In this document: in pieces, positions 1 to 8,186 of the stretch
How positions within the stretch are numbered: the first letter of the stretch is position 1
How the letters are laid out: the number at the start of each line of letters is the position of its first letter
Origin: Gemmatimonas sp.
Lineage (GTDB): Bacteria > Gemmatimonadota > Gemmatimonadetes > Gemmatimonadales > Gemmatimonadaceae
NCBI GenBank assembly: GCA_023910675.1
Contig: JAAVWC010000004.1
Span: forward strand, 164,016 to 228,015
DNA length: 64,000 bases
Direction of reading: 5' to 3'
Translations under genes and position numbers: made by a program
The notes under the pieces: model-generated
Database searches by the model: none
Told to the model about the DNA's origin: nothing
Seen by the model: the letters and a program-made list of their open reading frames with translations, nothing else

Positions 1-1
1 G

Positions 2-85
2 CTCGACCATTGCAGCTATCTCGTCGTGTGTGCCGGCCGCCAGCCGGAGTTGGCGCCGCTCGTGCTCCAGTGGGTGCGCGGATAG
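2..85 (+). CDS. C-terminal 27 residues of a truncated gene, possibly a LysR-family regulator
   Basis: The reading frame is open from the window edge to a TAG at 83-85. The last residues read CSYLVVCAGRQPELAPLVLQ, then WVRG. The pattern of a hydrophobic strand, a short Pro-containing turn and a final helix with a Trp near the end resembles the end of GcvA/LysR effector domains. With only 27 residues this is a weak guess, and it could equally be another family. Confidence 0.3.
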   Translation, partial: LDHCSYLVVCAGRQPELAPLVLQWVRG

Positions 86-123
86 CAGGCGCTCGTCAAC
101 GTGCCGGTGACCGGTGCGCTGGC

Positions 124-201
124 TGGACGGTGGCCGCACTCGAGCATCTGGGACTTCCCACGTCACCGCCGCAGATCGATCTGTTTCCGGCGCGCGACTG
201 A
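124..201 (+). pseudogene. Possible transposase C-terminal remnant
   Basis: Read in one frame this short stretch ends ALEHLGLPTSPPQIDLFPAR-D-stop. The 'hLGLPT..PP...PAR' ending is typical of IS91-type transposases, which usually finish this way after a zinc-binding domain. No start, upstream domain or terminal repeat is visible between the preceding stop (85) and csoR, so this would be a scar rather than an element. Confidence is low because only about 25 residues are available. Confidence 0.25.
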
Positions 202-221
202 CGCGCCGGTCACCGCGGCCG

Positions 222-629
222 CTATCTCGTCGTGCGGTACATCATCGCCACGAGTTCGTCATACATCGCCTCGGCGTCTTCAGGACTTTGCTGAATGGCG
301 GCCGAGGCGCAATGCTTGAGGTGATTGCGCATGAGTTCCCGGCCGACGGCGCGCAGCGCTTCGTGCACACTGGCAATCTGGGTCAGAATATCTGCACAGT
401 AGCGGTCGTCTTCGACCATCTTCTGCAGGCCGCGAACCTGTCCTTCGATGCGGCGGAGGCGTTTGGTATTGCGCGACTTGGCATCCGCATCGACGGCAAC
501 CGCTTTCCTGCCGTCATCCAAGTGCGTCGCTGGTGACGTCTGTTCGGTACCGCAGCCACAGCCAACCGTGCGGGCCGGCATGAGCGTCGGCGCTGCGGCA
601 CGTTTGGTCGTTCCCGCTTTGGACGGCAT
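222..629 (-). CDS. csoR: CsoR-family copper-sensing repressor
   Basis: A 135-residue DUF156/CsoR-type helical repressor. The core begins near residue 50 (NTKRLRRIEGQVRGLQKMVE) and carries the family's metal triad: a Cys in YCADIL, a His 25 residues later in RNHLKHC, and the Cys four residues after that His. Members of this family bind Cu(I), Ni or other ligands and release G/C-tract operators. A CGCG motif and a basic stretch form an unusual N-terminal extension of about 45 residues; a shorter start at 581 is possible. The gene lies 6 nt downstream of copA and is probably the last gene of copZ-copA-csoR, giving feedback on the operator at 3323-3339. Copper specificity is inferred from the neighbours. 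Confidence 0.9.
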   Translation of the reverse strand: MPSKAGTTKRAAAPTLMPARTVGCGCGTEQTSPATHLDDGRKAVAVDADAKSRNTKRLRRIEGQVRGLQKMVEDDRYCADILTQIASVHEALRAVGRELMRNHLKHCASAAIQQSPEDAEAMYDELVAMMYRTTR

Positions 630-635
630 GCGTGC

Positions 636-2990
636 TCAGGCGAAGGTGGCGCGGCGGAGCCGCAGGGAGTTGCTCACGACACTTACGGAGCTGAACGCCA
701 TGGCCGCGCTGGCGAGAATGGGACTCAGCTGGATGCCGAACGCCGGGTAGAGCACACCCGCCGCAATAGGAATACCGATGACGTTGTAGATGAATGCCCA
801 GAAGAGATTCTGCTTCATCGTGCGCATCGTACGCCGGGACAACTCGATCGCGCGCACGACGCCCAGCAGGTCTCCGCGCATGAGCACGATGTCGCCGGCA
901 TCGATGGCGACATCCGTACCGCTGCCGATCGCCATACCGACATCGGCCTGCGCGAGCGCGGGGGCGTCATTGATACCGTCACCCACCATCGCAACGACCG
1001 TCCCGAAGGATTGCAGTCGCTTGATCTCCGCCACCTTCCCGTCAGGGAGCACGCCCGCGACGACGCGATCCACGCCAGCTGCCCGTGCCATGGCGTGCGC
1101 GGTGCGTTCGTTGTCGCCCGTGAGCATCACCACCTGCAAACCCATGGCCTGCATCCGGCCGATCGCGACACGCGATGTTTCCCGCAATGGATCGGCGACG
1201 GCAATCACCCCGGCGAGCTGCCCATTGAGCGCCACGAACATCGGCGTCTTGCCCTCGTCGGTGAGTCGCTGTGCCTCGGTGTCGAGCGCCGATACGTGGA
1301 CCTCCCATTCGGCGAGGAAGGCCGTGTTCCCCACCACGACCGCCGTGCCCTGCACGACGCCCTGCGCGCCGCGCCCGGTGACGGACAGGAACATATCGGG
1401 CGCCGCTAGAACCAATGACCGTGCCTGCGCTTCGCGCACAATGGCGTCGGCCAGCGGATGCTCACTCGATTGTTCGAGACTTGCCACGCGCTGCAACATG
1501 ACGTCGGCGCTCACCGCGGCCGATGGCGCCAGCAGCACGTCGGTGACGACCGGACGTCCTTCCGTCACGGTACCGGTTTTGTCGAGGACGACGGTACCAA
1601 TGTCGCCGGCACGCTGCAGCGTCTCACCGCCTTTGATGAGCACACCCATCTCGGCGCCTTTGCCGCTCGCGACCATCACGGCGGTTGGCACTGCCAAGCC
1701 CATGGCGCAGGGGCAGGCAATGATGAGCACCGCCACGGATGCGGCAAACGCACGCACCAGCGGCGCGTCATCGGCCGCCACATACCATAGGCCGAAGGTG
1801 AGGAGCGCCAGCACCATCACCACTGGCACGAAGACCGCGCTGATCCGATCGGCCAGTTGCTGAATGGGTGCCTTGCTCCCCTGCGCATCGCGCATGAGCT
1901 GGACGATCTGCGCGAGCACACTGCTGGCCCCAAGCGTTGTGGCGCGATAACGAAAGGCACCCGTACGGTTCACGGTGCCGCCAATGACGCGGTCGCCGGT
2001 GCGCTTGGTCACCGGCATCGACTCTCCGGTGAGCATGCTTTCGTCAACGGCACTTTCGCCCTGCGTAACCTCACCGTCGGTGGGGATGCGTTCGCCAGGA
2101 CGCACGATGATGATCTCGTCCGGCTCCACGGTATCGACCGGCGCATCGACTTCCTGCTCGAAGCGCACGACTCGAGCCGTGCGCGCCTGCAGCGCCACCA
2201 GCGATCGCAGCGACGCGGCGGTGCGCATTTTGGCGCGTGCCTCGAACATGTTGCCGGTGAGAATGAGCGCGATGATGATGATGACGGCTTCGTAGTACAC
2301 GTCGGGCATGACACCGCGCGATGTGAAGAAGCCGGGCGCCAGTGTCGCCACCAGCGAGTACAGAAACGCGGCGAGCGTCCCTACACTCACGAGCGTGTTC
2401 ATGTCGGTCGTACCATGACGCAGTGCCGCCCATGCTCGCGTGTAGAAGTGGCGCCCCGCCCACAGCATCACCCCCAGCGTTGCCACCAGCAACGCCAACG
2501 TGAGCGTGCCACTGGGCACCGTGTATAGCCAGGGCATGATGGCGCGAAGCATCGGGTCGAGCGCCGTCATGCTCCAGCGCATGAACGGATCGGCAACCAC
2601 TCCATGCGCGTGGCCGGACGCCAGCGCACTCATGAGCGGCATGCTCACCAGCATGGCCACCAGGCCCACCACCCCACTCACTAGCGCTTGGCGCCGGAGG
2701 TCGTGATATTCGTCGGCCTGCGCGCGATCACGCGCCTCCTGCTCCTCGAACGCGCTCTGGTCGGCGTCGGCGAGTGCCGCGCCATAGCCGGTGTCCCGAA
2801 TGACCTCGAGCAGTGCGTCGGTGGTGGTGGCGCTCCGGTCGTAGGTGACCGTTGCGCTCTTCATCATGAGATTCACCGAGGCGTTGGTCACGCCCGGTGC
2901 TTTCTGCAAGGTACGCTGGACGCGGGATGAACACGCGGCGCACGTCATACCGGTGACCGGGATGCGAACGGTGTCCGTGGCAACAGTCAT
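636..2990 (-). CDS. copA: Cu(I)-translocating P1B-type ATPase
   Basis: A 784-residue copper exporter of the inner membrane. The N-terminal HMA domain has GMTCAACSS at residues 14-22. Six to eight membrane spans follow, then the actuator loop TGES (321-324), the transmembrane CPC metal site (426-428), the phosphorylated Asp in DKTGT (470-474), the P1B-specific HP dipeptide (511-512) and GDGIND (670-675). CPC plus an N-terminal CxxC is the standard signature for Cu(I)/Ag(I) export. The start was set at 2990, preceded by GAGGG about 7 nt upstream; the longer open frame to 3254 overlaps copZ and has no domain. It lies between copZ (90 nt upstream) and csoR (6 nt downstream), so one operon is likely. 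Confidence 0.96.
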   Translation of the reverse strand: MTVATDTVRIPVTGMTCAACSSRVQRTLQKAPGVTNASVNLMMKSATVTYDRSATTTDALLEVIRDTGYGAALADADQSAFEEQEARDRAQADEYHDLRRQALVSGVVGLVAMLVSMPLMSALASGHAHGVVADPFMRWSMTALDPMLRAIMPWLYTVPSGTLTLALLVATLGVMLWAGRHFYTRAWAALRHGTTDMNTLVSVGTLAAFLYSLVATLAPGFFTSRGVMPDVYYEAVIIIIALILTGNMFEARAKMRTAASLRSLVALQARTARVVRFEQEVDAPVDTVEPDEIIIVRPGERIPTDGEVTQGESAVDESMLTGESMPVTKRTGDRVIGGTVNRTGAFRYRATTLGASSVLAQIVQLMRDAQGSKAPIQQLADRISAVFVPVVMVLALLTFGLWYVAADDAPLVRAFAASVAVLIIACPCAMGLAVPTAVMVASGKGAEMGVLIKGGETLQRAGDIGTVVLDKTGTVTEGRPVVTDVLLAPSAAVSADVMLQRVASLEQSSEHPLADAIVREAQARSLVLAAPDMFLSVTGRGAQGVVQGTAVVVGNTAFLAEWEVHVSALDTEAQRLTDEGKTPMFVALNGQLAGVIAVADPLRETSRVAIGRMQAMGLQVVMLTGDNERTAHAMARAAGVDRVVAGVLPDGKVAEIKRLQSFGTVVAMVGDGINDAPALAQADVGMAIGSGTDVAIDAGDIVLMRGDLLGVVRAIELSRRTMRTMKQNLFWAFIYNVIGIPIAAGVLYPAFGIQLSPILASAAMAFSSVSVVSNSLRLRRATFA

Positions 2991-3079
2991 GTGATCGCCC
3001 TCGCGATCCAATGCAGCGCGCCGCTGCGGTCTCTGGTGCAGAGCGCTGCCAAGAACGGCAGCGGCGCGCGAGTGAAACG

Positions 3080-3289
3080 TCAGCGGGTGGCGACGACCTG
3101 ATAGCCGGCGTCGTCGATGGCGTGCGCGATCTGCTCGGCGCTGGTCTGCGCGGGATCGAAGGCCACGTGGGCCGATCCAATCGCAACAGCTTCGACGGTG
3201 ACGCCGCTGGTCTGCTGCAGCGCCTTGTCGACGGCCTTCACGCAGTGGCCGCACGACATCCCGGTGATTTCGAAGGTCACATGCTCCAT
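3080..3289 (-). CDS. copZ: CopZ-like copper chaperone (single HMA domain)
   Basis: A 69-residue stand-alone heavy-metal-associated domain with the GMSCGHC metal-binding loop near residues 10-16 and the usual beta-alpha-beta-beta-alpha-beta length. Such proteins bind Cu(I) in the cytoplasm and hand it to CopA. AGGAG sits 7 nt before the ATG. It is the first gene after a G-tract CsoR-type operator and lies directly upstream of copA, fitting a copper-induced copZ-copA-csoR operon. Confidence 0.93.
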   Translation of the reverse strand: MEHVTFEITGMSCGHCVKAVDKALQQTSGVTVEAVAIGSAHVAFDPAQTSAEQIAHAIDDAGYQVVATR

Positions 3290-3322
3290 AGACAGCTCCT
3301 GATGGGAAAGGGTGATTTCAAT

Positions 3323-3339
3323 ATACCCCCTCCCCCTAT
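3323..3339 (-). promoter_or_regulatory. Candidate CsoR-type operator in the copZ promoter
   Basis: On the minus strand the sequence is ATA-GGGGG-A-GGGGG-TAT: two G5 tracts flanked by an ATA/TAT inverted repeat. G-tracts framed by A/T half-sites are the known target type of CsoR/RcnR-family repressors. The final TATATT can serve as a -10 hexamer, so a bound repressor would cover the core promoter. The site is about 35 bp upstream of the copZ start. Binding is inferred from pattern and position. Confidence 0.65.
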
Positions 3340-3367
3340 TTGGTTCCAGCCGTCATTCACCGTGCCA

Positions 3368-4279
3368 TCATCCGGTAATGCGCACCGGTGTGCCCCACGG
3401 ATCCAGCGCCTGGGTGCCGTTCACGCGAAAGCCGGCCGCGGCCAACGAGGACAATGCGGCCTCCGGGCCCGGGATCACGATGTTCCACTCGAGGAGCTGC
3501 GCGTTGGTGTTGCGCGGGGAGGAGGCGCCGGGCGCCCATGTATTGGTGGCGAGGTGATGGTGGTAACCGCCCGCACCAAGGAAGAGCGCGCCGGGAGACC
3601 GCCAGACCATGCGATCGAAACCGAGCGCATGACTGTAGAAATCCGCAGCACGCGGAATGTCGCCGACGTGCAGATGCAGGTGCCCCATGACCGTGCCGTG
3701 GGGCATCCCCGCCCATGGGTCGTCGTTGGCTGCCGCCACTACGCTGACGGCATCGAGCGGATCGGTGGCCATCATGAGTTCCTTGCCGGTGCGCTGCCAC
3801 TCGCTCCGCGGCCGATCGCGATAGACCTCGATGCCGAGCCCATCGGGGTCCTGCAGGTACAGTGCTTCACTCACGAGATGATCGCTCGCCCCTGCTCGGG
3901 CCCCGACACGGGCAAGGTGTTGAATAAACCGCCCCAGTGCGGGGCGGTCTGGCAGCAGGATGGCAACGTGAAAGAGGCCAAGTCGTGAACCCGGTCGAAG
4001 CGGGACCGTCCCGGGACGATGCTCGAGCACGACCAAGGGCTCGGCGGCGCCGACGACTCCCATTGCCACGACGTCTCGCTCGCGCGAGAGCTCGCTGAGG
4101 CCGAGGACATCGTGGTACCAGTGCACCGAGCGTGAGAGGTCGCTGACCTGCAGGCGGACAGCACCGAGGCGCAGTGTGGCCGGAAGGCGGTAGCCCGTTG
4201 GTGCTTCGCCGTAGCTGCCCGGAAGCGCGAGCTGAGGCACCGGGTCCTCGCCGAAAAGATCATGACTGGATACGCCCAT
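3368..4279 (-). CDS. Two-domain VOC-family dioxygenase (CatE-like)
   Basis: A 303-residue protein with two vicinal-oxygen-chelate modules. The first starts around residue 45 (LRLGAVRLQVSDLSRSVHWY) and the second around residue 180 (MGHLHLHVGDIPRAADFY). Likely metal ligands in the second module are a His in GHLHLHV, a His in GGYHHHLATN and a Glu in LLEWNIVIP. This layout and length match CatE/YfiE-type catechol-2,3-dioxygenase relatives. The true substrate is unknown. The start at 4279 has AGAGAGG about 8 nt upstream. It is transcribed toward copZ, but an 78-nt gap with an operator separates them, so it is probably not copper regulated by the same promoter. Confidence 0.8.
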   Translation of the reverse strand: MGVSSHDLFGEDPVPQLALPGSYGEAPTGYRLPATLRLGAVRLQVSDLSRSVHWYHDVLGLSELSRERDVVAMGVVGAAEPLVVLEHRPGTVPLRPGSRLGLFHVAILLPDRPALGRFIQHLARVGARAGASDHLVSEALYLQDPDGLGIEVYRDRPRSEWQRTGKELMMATDPLDAVSVVAAANDDPWAGMPHGTVMGHLHLHVGDIPRAADFYSHALGFDRMVWRSPGALFLGAGGYHHHLATNTWAPGASSPRNTNAQLLEWNIVIPGPEAALSSLAAAGFRVNGTQALDPWGTPVRITG

Positions 4280-4442
4280 GACGGAACCTCTCTGTTGCGA
4301 CAATGGTTTGTAAGCCAATGAAAGGCGCAGATTGAAGATTAGAAGTCGATGAATGTGGGATGAGACGGAACAGTGGAGCGACAGGGCGCGTTTACTGCGG
4401 GTAGGGTTAGGGCAGAGGCCCATGACGAACCCCGGAGGACGC

Positions 4443-4964
4443 ATGCGTAGTGCACTGCGCAGGACCCGAACCGTGAGCACGACCAACCGTTCCGCAGTCG
4501 TTGGGTTGGCCCTTGTGGTCGCGGCATCGGTGGTGGGGTGTGCCAAACCGCGCTCGGTGACCGGCGGCGCAGCGCCAGCCACGGCGACCGCCGCGCCGGC
4601 GGGCGCGCCGGCGACCAGGACGGCGGCCACGATGGAATCGGCCAATACGATTGACGAAAGCACCTTCGGCCAGCAGCCCGTGAGCCGTGTCGAGGAGCTG
4701 TTCATCGGACGATTCCCCGGGGTACAGGTGCTGAATGTGAACGGCCAGGTTCAAGTCCGCATTCGAGGCTCGTCGTCGTTCACGGCCAACACCGAGCCGC
4801 TCATCCTGATCGACGGCCAGCAGATGACGCCGGGTTCAGGTGGGCTGATCGGTCTCAATCCGCGCGACATCAAGAAGATCGAAGTGCTGAAGGATGCGGT
4901 GTCGATGGCCGAGTTCGGCGTACGCGGCAGCAACGGCGTTATTCGGATCACCACGAAGCACTGA
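4443..4964 (+). CDS. Lipoprotein consisting of a lone TonB-receptor plug domain
   Basis: A 173-residue exported protein. A basic start and hydrophobic stretch end in a lipobox-like VVGC near residue 34. An Ala/Thr/Pro linker follows, then a SusC/RagA-type plug domain (about residues 80-173): VEELFIGRFPGVQVLNVNG, RIRGSSS, PLILIDGQQM, NPRDIKKIEVLKDA, FGVRGSNGVIRITTK. There is no following beta-barrel; the stop comes directly after the plug. The start at 4443 was chosen because GGAGG lies 6 nt before that ATG. Free plug lipoproteins may assist or gate outer-membrane transport, but the role here is unknown. It faces the copper region and lies just ahead of an outer-membrane barrel gene. Confidence 0.8.
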   Translation: MRSALRRTRTVSTTNRSAVVGLALVVAASVVGCAKPRSVTGGAAPATATAAPAGAPATRTAATMESANTIDESTFGQQPVSRVEELFIGRFPGVQVLNVNGQVQVRIRGSSSFTANTEPLILIDGQQMTPGSGGLIGLNPRDIKKIEVLKDAVSMAEFGVRGSNGVIRITTKH

Positions 4965-5021
4965 CCGCGCGCCTGATCGACAGAGGGGCACCAGTCGTTG
5001 TGCCTGTGTCGAGGCTCCAAT

Positions 5022-5034
5022 TAGCTTGACGCCA
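5022..5034 (+). promoter_or_regulatory. Candidate leaderless promoter -10 for 5034-5414
   Basis: TAGCTT (5022-5027) is followed by six bases and then the ATG at 5034, with no Shine-Dalgarno sequence. The spacing puts the transcription start at the start codon. This is the same arrangement as at several other genes in the window. Confidence 0.4.
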
Positions 5035-5414
5035 TGACTCGCTGGTCCGCCCGTCTCCGTCGCGCCGCCACGCTGGTGTTCAGCGTGCACCTGCTGCAGC
5101 TCGTGCTGCTGGCAGCAAGCGCCGCGTGCGAGCTTGGCGCGTCGGCGCCTCACGGCCCATCGCAGCATGGCGTGGCGCAGCACCCCCCTACGCACGGCGG
5201 TCATCACTCGCCGCAGCATTCGCAGCAGCAGGACCAAAGCCCGGACGCCAGCTGCCCCATGGCGATGGCGTGCTCAGCGACCGGCGTGGTCGTCGAAATC
5301 GAGACCATCACGACGCGCGTCGACGTCGTCACTCCGGTGCCCGTTCTCTCGCTCGACGTCGACACGCCGACGTCGGTGCGCCCAGCGCCCGAGACACCCC
5401 CTCCGCGAGCCTGA
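5034..5414 (+). CDS. Small exported His-rich protein of unknown function
   Basis: A 126-residue protein with an N-terminal signal-like segment (VFSVHLLQLVLLAASAACEL) and then a stretch rich in His, Gln, Ser and Pro (several H-G, HH and QH pairs, residues 40-68) followed by a CPMAMAC motif. The C-terminal third is Thr/Val/Pro-rich. No family is recognised. His- and Met/Cys-rich low-complexity segments in exported proteins often bind Cu or Zn, and the gene lies 130 bp ahead of a barrel gene near the copper operon, so periplasmic metal binding is a reasonable guess. Confidence 0.6.
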   Translation: MTRWSARLRRAATLVFSVHLLQLVLLAASAACELGASAPHGPSQHGVAQHPPTHGGHHSPQHSQQQDQSPDASCPMAMACSATGVVVEIETITTRVDVVTPVPVLSLDVDTPTSVRPAPETPPPRA

Positions 5415-5542
5415 CCGCTCGCCGTTGTCATCGACAACGGCGCTGCTCGGTTCATTCGCTTCGCACGGTGGATCTCCGTTGCGTGCCATACGGCATCGCG
5501 ACGCCACCCGTGCGGTTTCCGTGTCTCGCGACTTCGCTTTTC

Positions 5543-6358
5543 ATGAACGTGCACACCCTGCGCGTGGCCGCCCTGTTTCTGGCGGGCCACGTGACTGCTG
5601 CCGCTGCGCATGCGCAGACGGACTATTTCAATACCGATGCGGGACGTCCCATCCGCACGGAAGATGCGTACGCTATCGAGCGACGCGCCATCGAGTTGCA
5701 GGTCGCACCGCTCCGCCTCGAGCGCGCTCGCGGTGGGGCCTACCGTTGGGGCGTCGAACCGGAAATCGCCATTGGCCTGCTGCCGCGCACGCAGGTCGAA
5801 ATCGGATTCCCGGTCGAGCACACCGAGGGGCCGCGTGGAACGCGCACGACGGCTTTGGCGGGGCTCGAGATGTCGGCGCTCTACAATTTCAACCACGAGA
5901 CCCGCTTCCCGGCGCTGGCCGTTGTGGCGGACCTGCTCATCCCTGCCGGACCGGCCGGCCCGGACCGATACGTGCCGTCGTTCAAGGCCATTGCGACCAA
6001 GACGTTTCCGTGGGCCCGCTTTCATGTGAACGGGCAGATCAGCCTCAACCGCGATGCCGTAAACGCCAGCGTCACGTCGGCGAACGCCGAACTCTCTCGT
6101 TGGACAGCCGGTGTCGCCGTCGACAAGACGCTGCCACTCAAGTCCATGCTCTTTACCGCCGAACTGGTCGCGAGCGAGCCAATGACCGCCGGTCTCGCGC
6201 AACGCTGGGATGCTGCGGGCGGATCGCGCATTCAGCTCAGCCCGCGCGTGGCCTTCGATGTTGGCGGTGGCTACCGCCTTCGTGGCGACGAGCAGGGATG
6301 GTTCTTCACGACGGGTGCCGCGGTAGCCATTGGCTTCCCGTGGGCCCCACGCCGCTGA
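5543..6358 (+). CDS. Outer-membrane beta-barrel 'transporter' family protein
   Basis: A 271-residue exported protein. The signal peptide ends near AAAAHA|QTDY. The mature part is built of alternating amphipathic strands (for example VEPEIAIGLLPRTQVEIGFP and SRIQLSPRVAFDVGGGYRL) and ends in a strand with aromatic and hydrophobic residues before PWAPRR. It resembles the MetA/phenol-degradation-type outer-membrane barrel family, whose members often sit beside metal-resistance genes. The start at 5543 is the first ATG giving a clean signal peptide. It is followed 14 nt later by 6373-7950, so the two probably form an operon. Confidence 0.7.
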   Translation: MNVHTLRVAALFLAGHVTAAAAHAQTDYFNTDAGRPIRTEDAYAIERRAIELQVAPLRLERARGGAYRWGVEPEIAIGLLPRTQVEIGFPVEHTEGPRGTRTTALAGLEMSALYNFNHETRFPALAVVADLLIPAGPAGPDRYVPSFKAIATKTFPWARFHVNGQISLNRDAVNASVTSANAELSRWTAGVAVDKTLPLKSMLFTAELVASEPMTAGLAQRWDAAGGSRIQLSPRVAFDVGGGYRLRGDEQGWFFTTGAAVAIGFPWAPRR

Positions 6359-6372
6359 CCGGAGACCGACAC

Positions 6373-7950
6373 ATGCATGCAATCATGAAGGCCGCACCGC
6401 GTGCGCTTCTCACGGCCACGCTGCTCCTCACACCGGCCGCGCTGCGGGCGCAATGGAGCACGACGTACGAGCAGTTCTATCTCCAGGCGCCACACAACTG
6501 GCAGTTCCGTACGCACTATTCGTCGGCCGATCGCCTGTTCAACGCGTTCGACTACGGTCATGCCATTCTGTACGAAACGCTGTGGCGATTCCCCGATGCC
6601 CCGGCGTCGCGACTCGAAGAGGACCGTTACCGCTTTCTTACGGAAACGGTGCTCATCAAGCCGCCGCGCCTCCCGCTCGAAGAAGGCGCCATCGAGCCCA
6701 TGTACGCGCGGCTCGCGCCCGAGGCGAAGGTGATGTTCGACTGGGCACATCTGCTGCACCGTCAGCTGTACGATGTGCTTGCCGACGAACGGATGTCATG
6801 GGACGCACGCGACGCTGAGATCGCGCGCCTGGTGCGCTACTACCGGTCGCGCCCGGAGCTCGCATTCAGCAGCAAACCGAAGTCGATGCGCCTCATGCAG
6901 GAGCAGCCATACTCGCTGGCGTTCCGCAAGAAGTATCCGAAATTCAACGGCTTGATCTGGGGCTACCACTGGTTGCAGATGGGGCTCTACGAACCGCTCA
7001 TGGTGGGCACCACGCGCACCGAGAAGCAGGCGCTCATTCGCGGTACGGTTGCGCGCTTCTTCCAGATGCTCAACGATGTGCCGCAGTCACTGCCGCATCA
7101 GATGCCAATGACGGTGGCTGTTGCCCCGAAGTTTGCCGAGCGCTATCCGGAAGCGGCGATCATTTTCGATAATCTGCACTCGATGCACGATGTGGTGAGT
7201 GATATCCTCACCAATCCCAGCGTGCCGCGAAACGCGAAGCGTACGCAGATCATGCTGGCGGCGCGGCGCTTCCGCGATGACACCACCGAAGTCATGAGCG
7301 TGCCCGCGTGGCGCGTCATGTCCGAGCACATGGGGATCGAAAACATGGGCGGGCCTTCGGTGGGGTTTCTGCCGACGATGCCCACACCGAGCGTGACCTT
7401 TGGCGCGGTCATGCAGCATGACCCGCAGACGGGTGCGATGACCGGCTTCGGGTACGGCGGCGCCGTGGGCGGTGGACATGACATGCACACGGGACACAAC
7501 ATGGCGGCACCCGCGCCAGCGGCCGCCGCCGCGGCAGACCCGCATGCGGGACACGCCACGCCTGCCGGCCCGAGCGATTCCGCTCAGGTCGCGACGCTCG
7601 TGGCGGCCTTTCATGCCGCACTTGAAGGTGGGGATAGCACCAAGGCGCTTTCGTTGCTGACAGCCGACGTCGTGATTCTCGAAGGCGGTTCGGTTGAAAC
7701 CCTCGCGGACTATCGTGCGCATCACTTGCCGGCGGACATCGCCTTTGCCCGCGTGATCAAGGCGGAGCGCCAGCCGCGCGCGGTCACGGTGAGCGGCGAT
7801 GTGGCATACTCCGTGTCCACGTCGGCCGCGAAGGGGAACTACAACGACCGCGCCGTCGACACCCTCGGCGCCGAGTTGATCGTGGCACGCCGACTGGGTG
7901 GGCGTTGGCAGATTTCCGCCATTCACTGGAGTTCGCGGCGTCGGCCGTAG
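6373..7950 (+). CDS. Exported protein with a His/Met-rich linker and an NTF2-like domain
   Basis: A 525-residue protein with a signal peptide ending near ALRA|QW. Residues about 25-350 are helical and not assigned to a family I recognise (motifs FDYGHAILYETLWRFPDAP and IWGYHWLQMGLYEPLMVGTT). A linker near residues 370-400 is rich in His, Met and Gly (GGGHDMHTGHNM, DPHAGHA), a pattern common in copper-handling proteins. The last about 120 residues look like a SnoaL/DUF4440 NTF2-like fold. GGAG lies 8 nt before the ATG. Its position 14 nt after the barrel gene suggests joint envelope function, perhaps copper sequestration. Confidence 0.7.
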   Translation: MHAIMKAAPRALLTATLLLTPAALRAQWSTTYEQFYLQAPHNWQFRTHYSSADRLFNAFDYGHAILYETLWRFPDAPASRLEEDRYRFLTETVLIKPPRLPLEEGAIEPMYARLAPEAKVMFDWAHLLHRQLYDVLADERMSWDARDAEIARLVRYYRSRPELAFSSKPKSMRLMQEQPYSLAFRKKYPKFNGLIWGYHWLQMGLYEPLMVGTTRTEKQALIRGTVARFFQMLNDVPQSLPHQMPMTVAVAPKFAERYPEAAIIFDNLHSMHDVVSDILTNPSVPRNAKRTQIMLAARRFRDDTTEVMSVPAWRVMSEHMGIENMGGPSVGFLPTMPTPSVTFGAVMQHDPQTGAMTGFGYGGAVGGGHDMHTGHNMAAPAPAAAAAADPHAGHATPAGPSDSAQVATLVAAFHAALEGGDSTKALSLLTADVVILEGGSVETLADYRAHHLPADIAFARVIKAERQPRAVTVSGDVAYSVSTSAAKGNYNDRAVDTLGAELIVARRLGGRWQISAIHWSSRRRP

Positions 7951-8069
7951 CCGGTACCCAAAGTGCAGCACACCGGTCGCCCTGGACCGTCCTCGCGGCT
8001 TCGCCGGTCGGATGTGCGTCTCCATGCAGCGTCGTCGGGCCTGAGCCGACCGTCGTCTGCCGATCCACG

Positions 8070-8104
8070 ACGTCCCGGTGCTCACTGAGCACCGGGACGT
8101 TTGT
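8070..8104 (+). terminator. Strong hairpin terminator after the metal-region operon
   Basis: A perfect 14-bp stem, ACGTCCCGGTGCTC (8070-8083) with GAGCACCGGGACGT (8087-8100), closes a 3-nt loop and is followed by TTGT. It lies about 120 bp after the stop at 7950 and before the kinase gene. Confidence 0.75.
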
Positions 8105-8174
8105 CTGTGTAACGATCATCACGGGTCGGTGGCCATAGTGCATGCGGCCTACAGCAGAGAATGCCGGTTTTGCT

Positions 8175-8186
8175 TACTATTCACCG
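8175..8186 (+). promoter_or_regulatory. Candidate leaderless promoter -10 for the kinase gene
   Basis: TACTAT (8175-8180) is followed by five bases and then the GTG at 8186. No purine-rich ribosome site precedes the start. Transcription would begin at or next to the start codon. Confidence 0.5.

Noticed and set aside
2991..3254. Extended N-terminus of CopA
   Set aside because: It overlaps copZ in another frame, has no domain, and a ribosome site precedes the ATG at 2990.
5134..5542. N-terminal extension of the 938-codon and 410-codon frames overlapping the small exported gene
   Set aside because: The arginine/serine-rich extensions lack domains; real starts at 5543 and 6373 give signal peptides.
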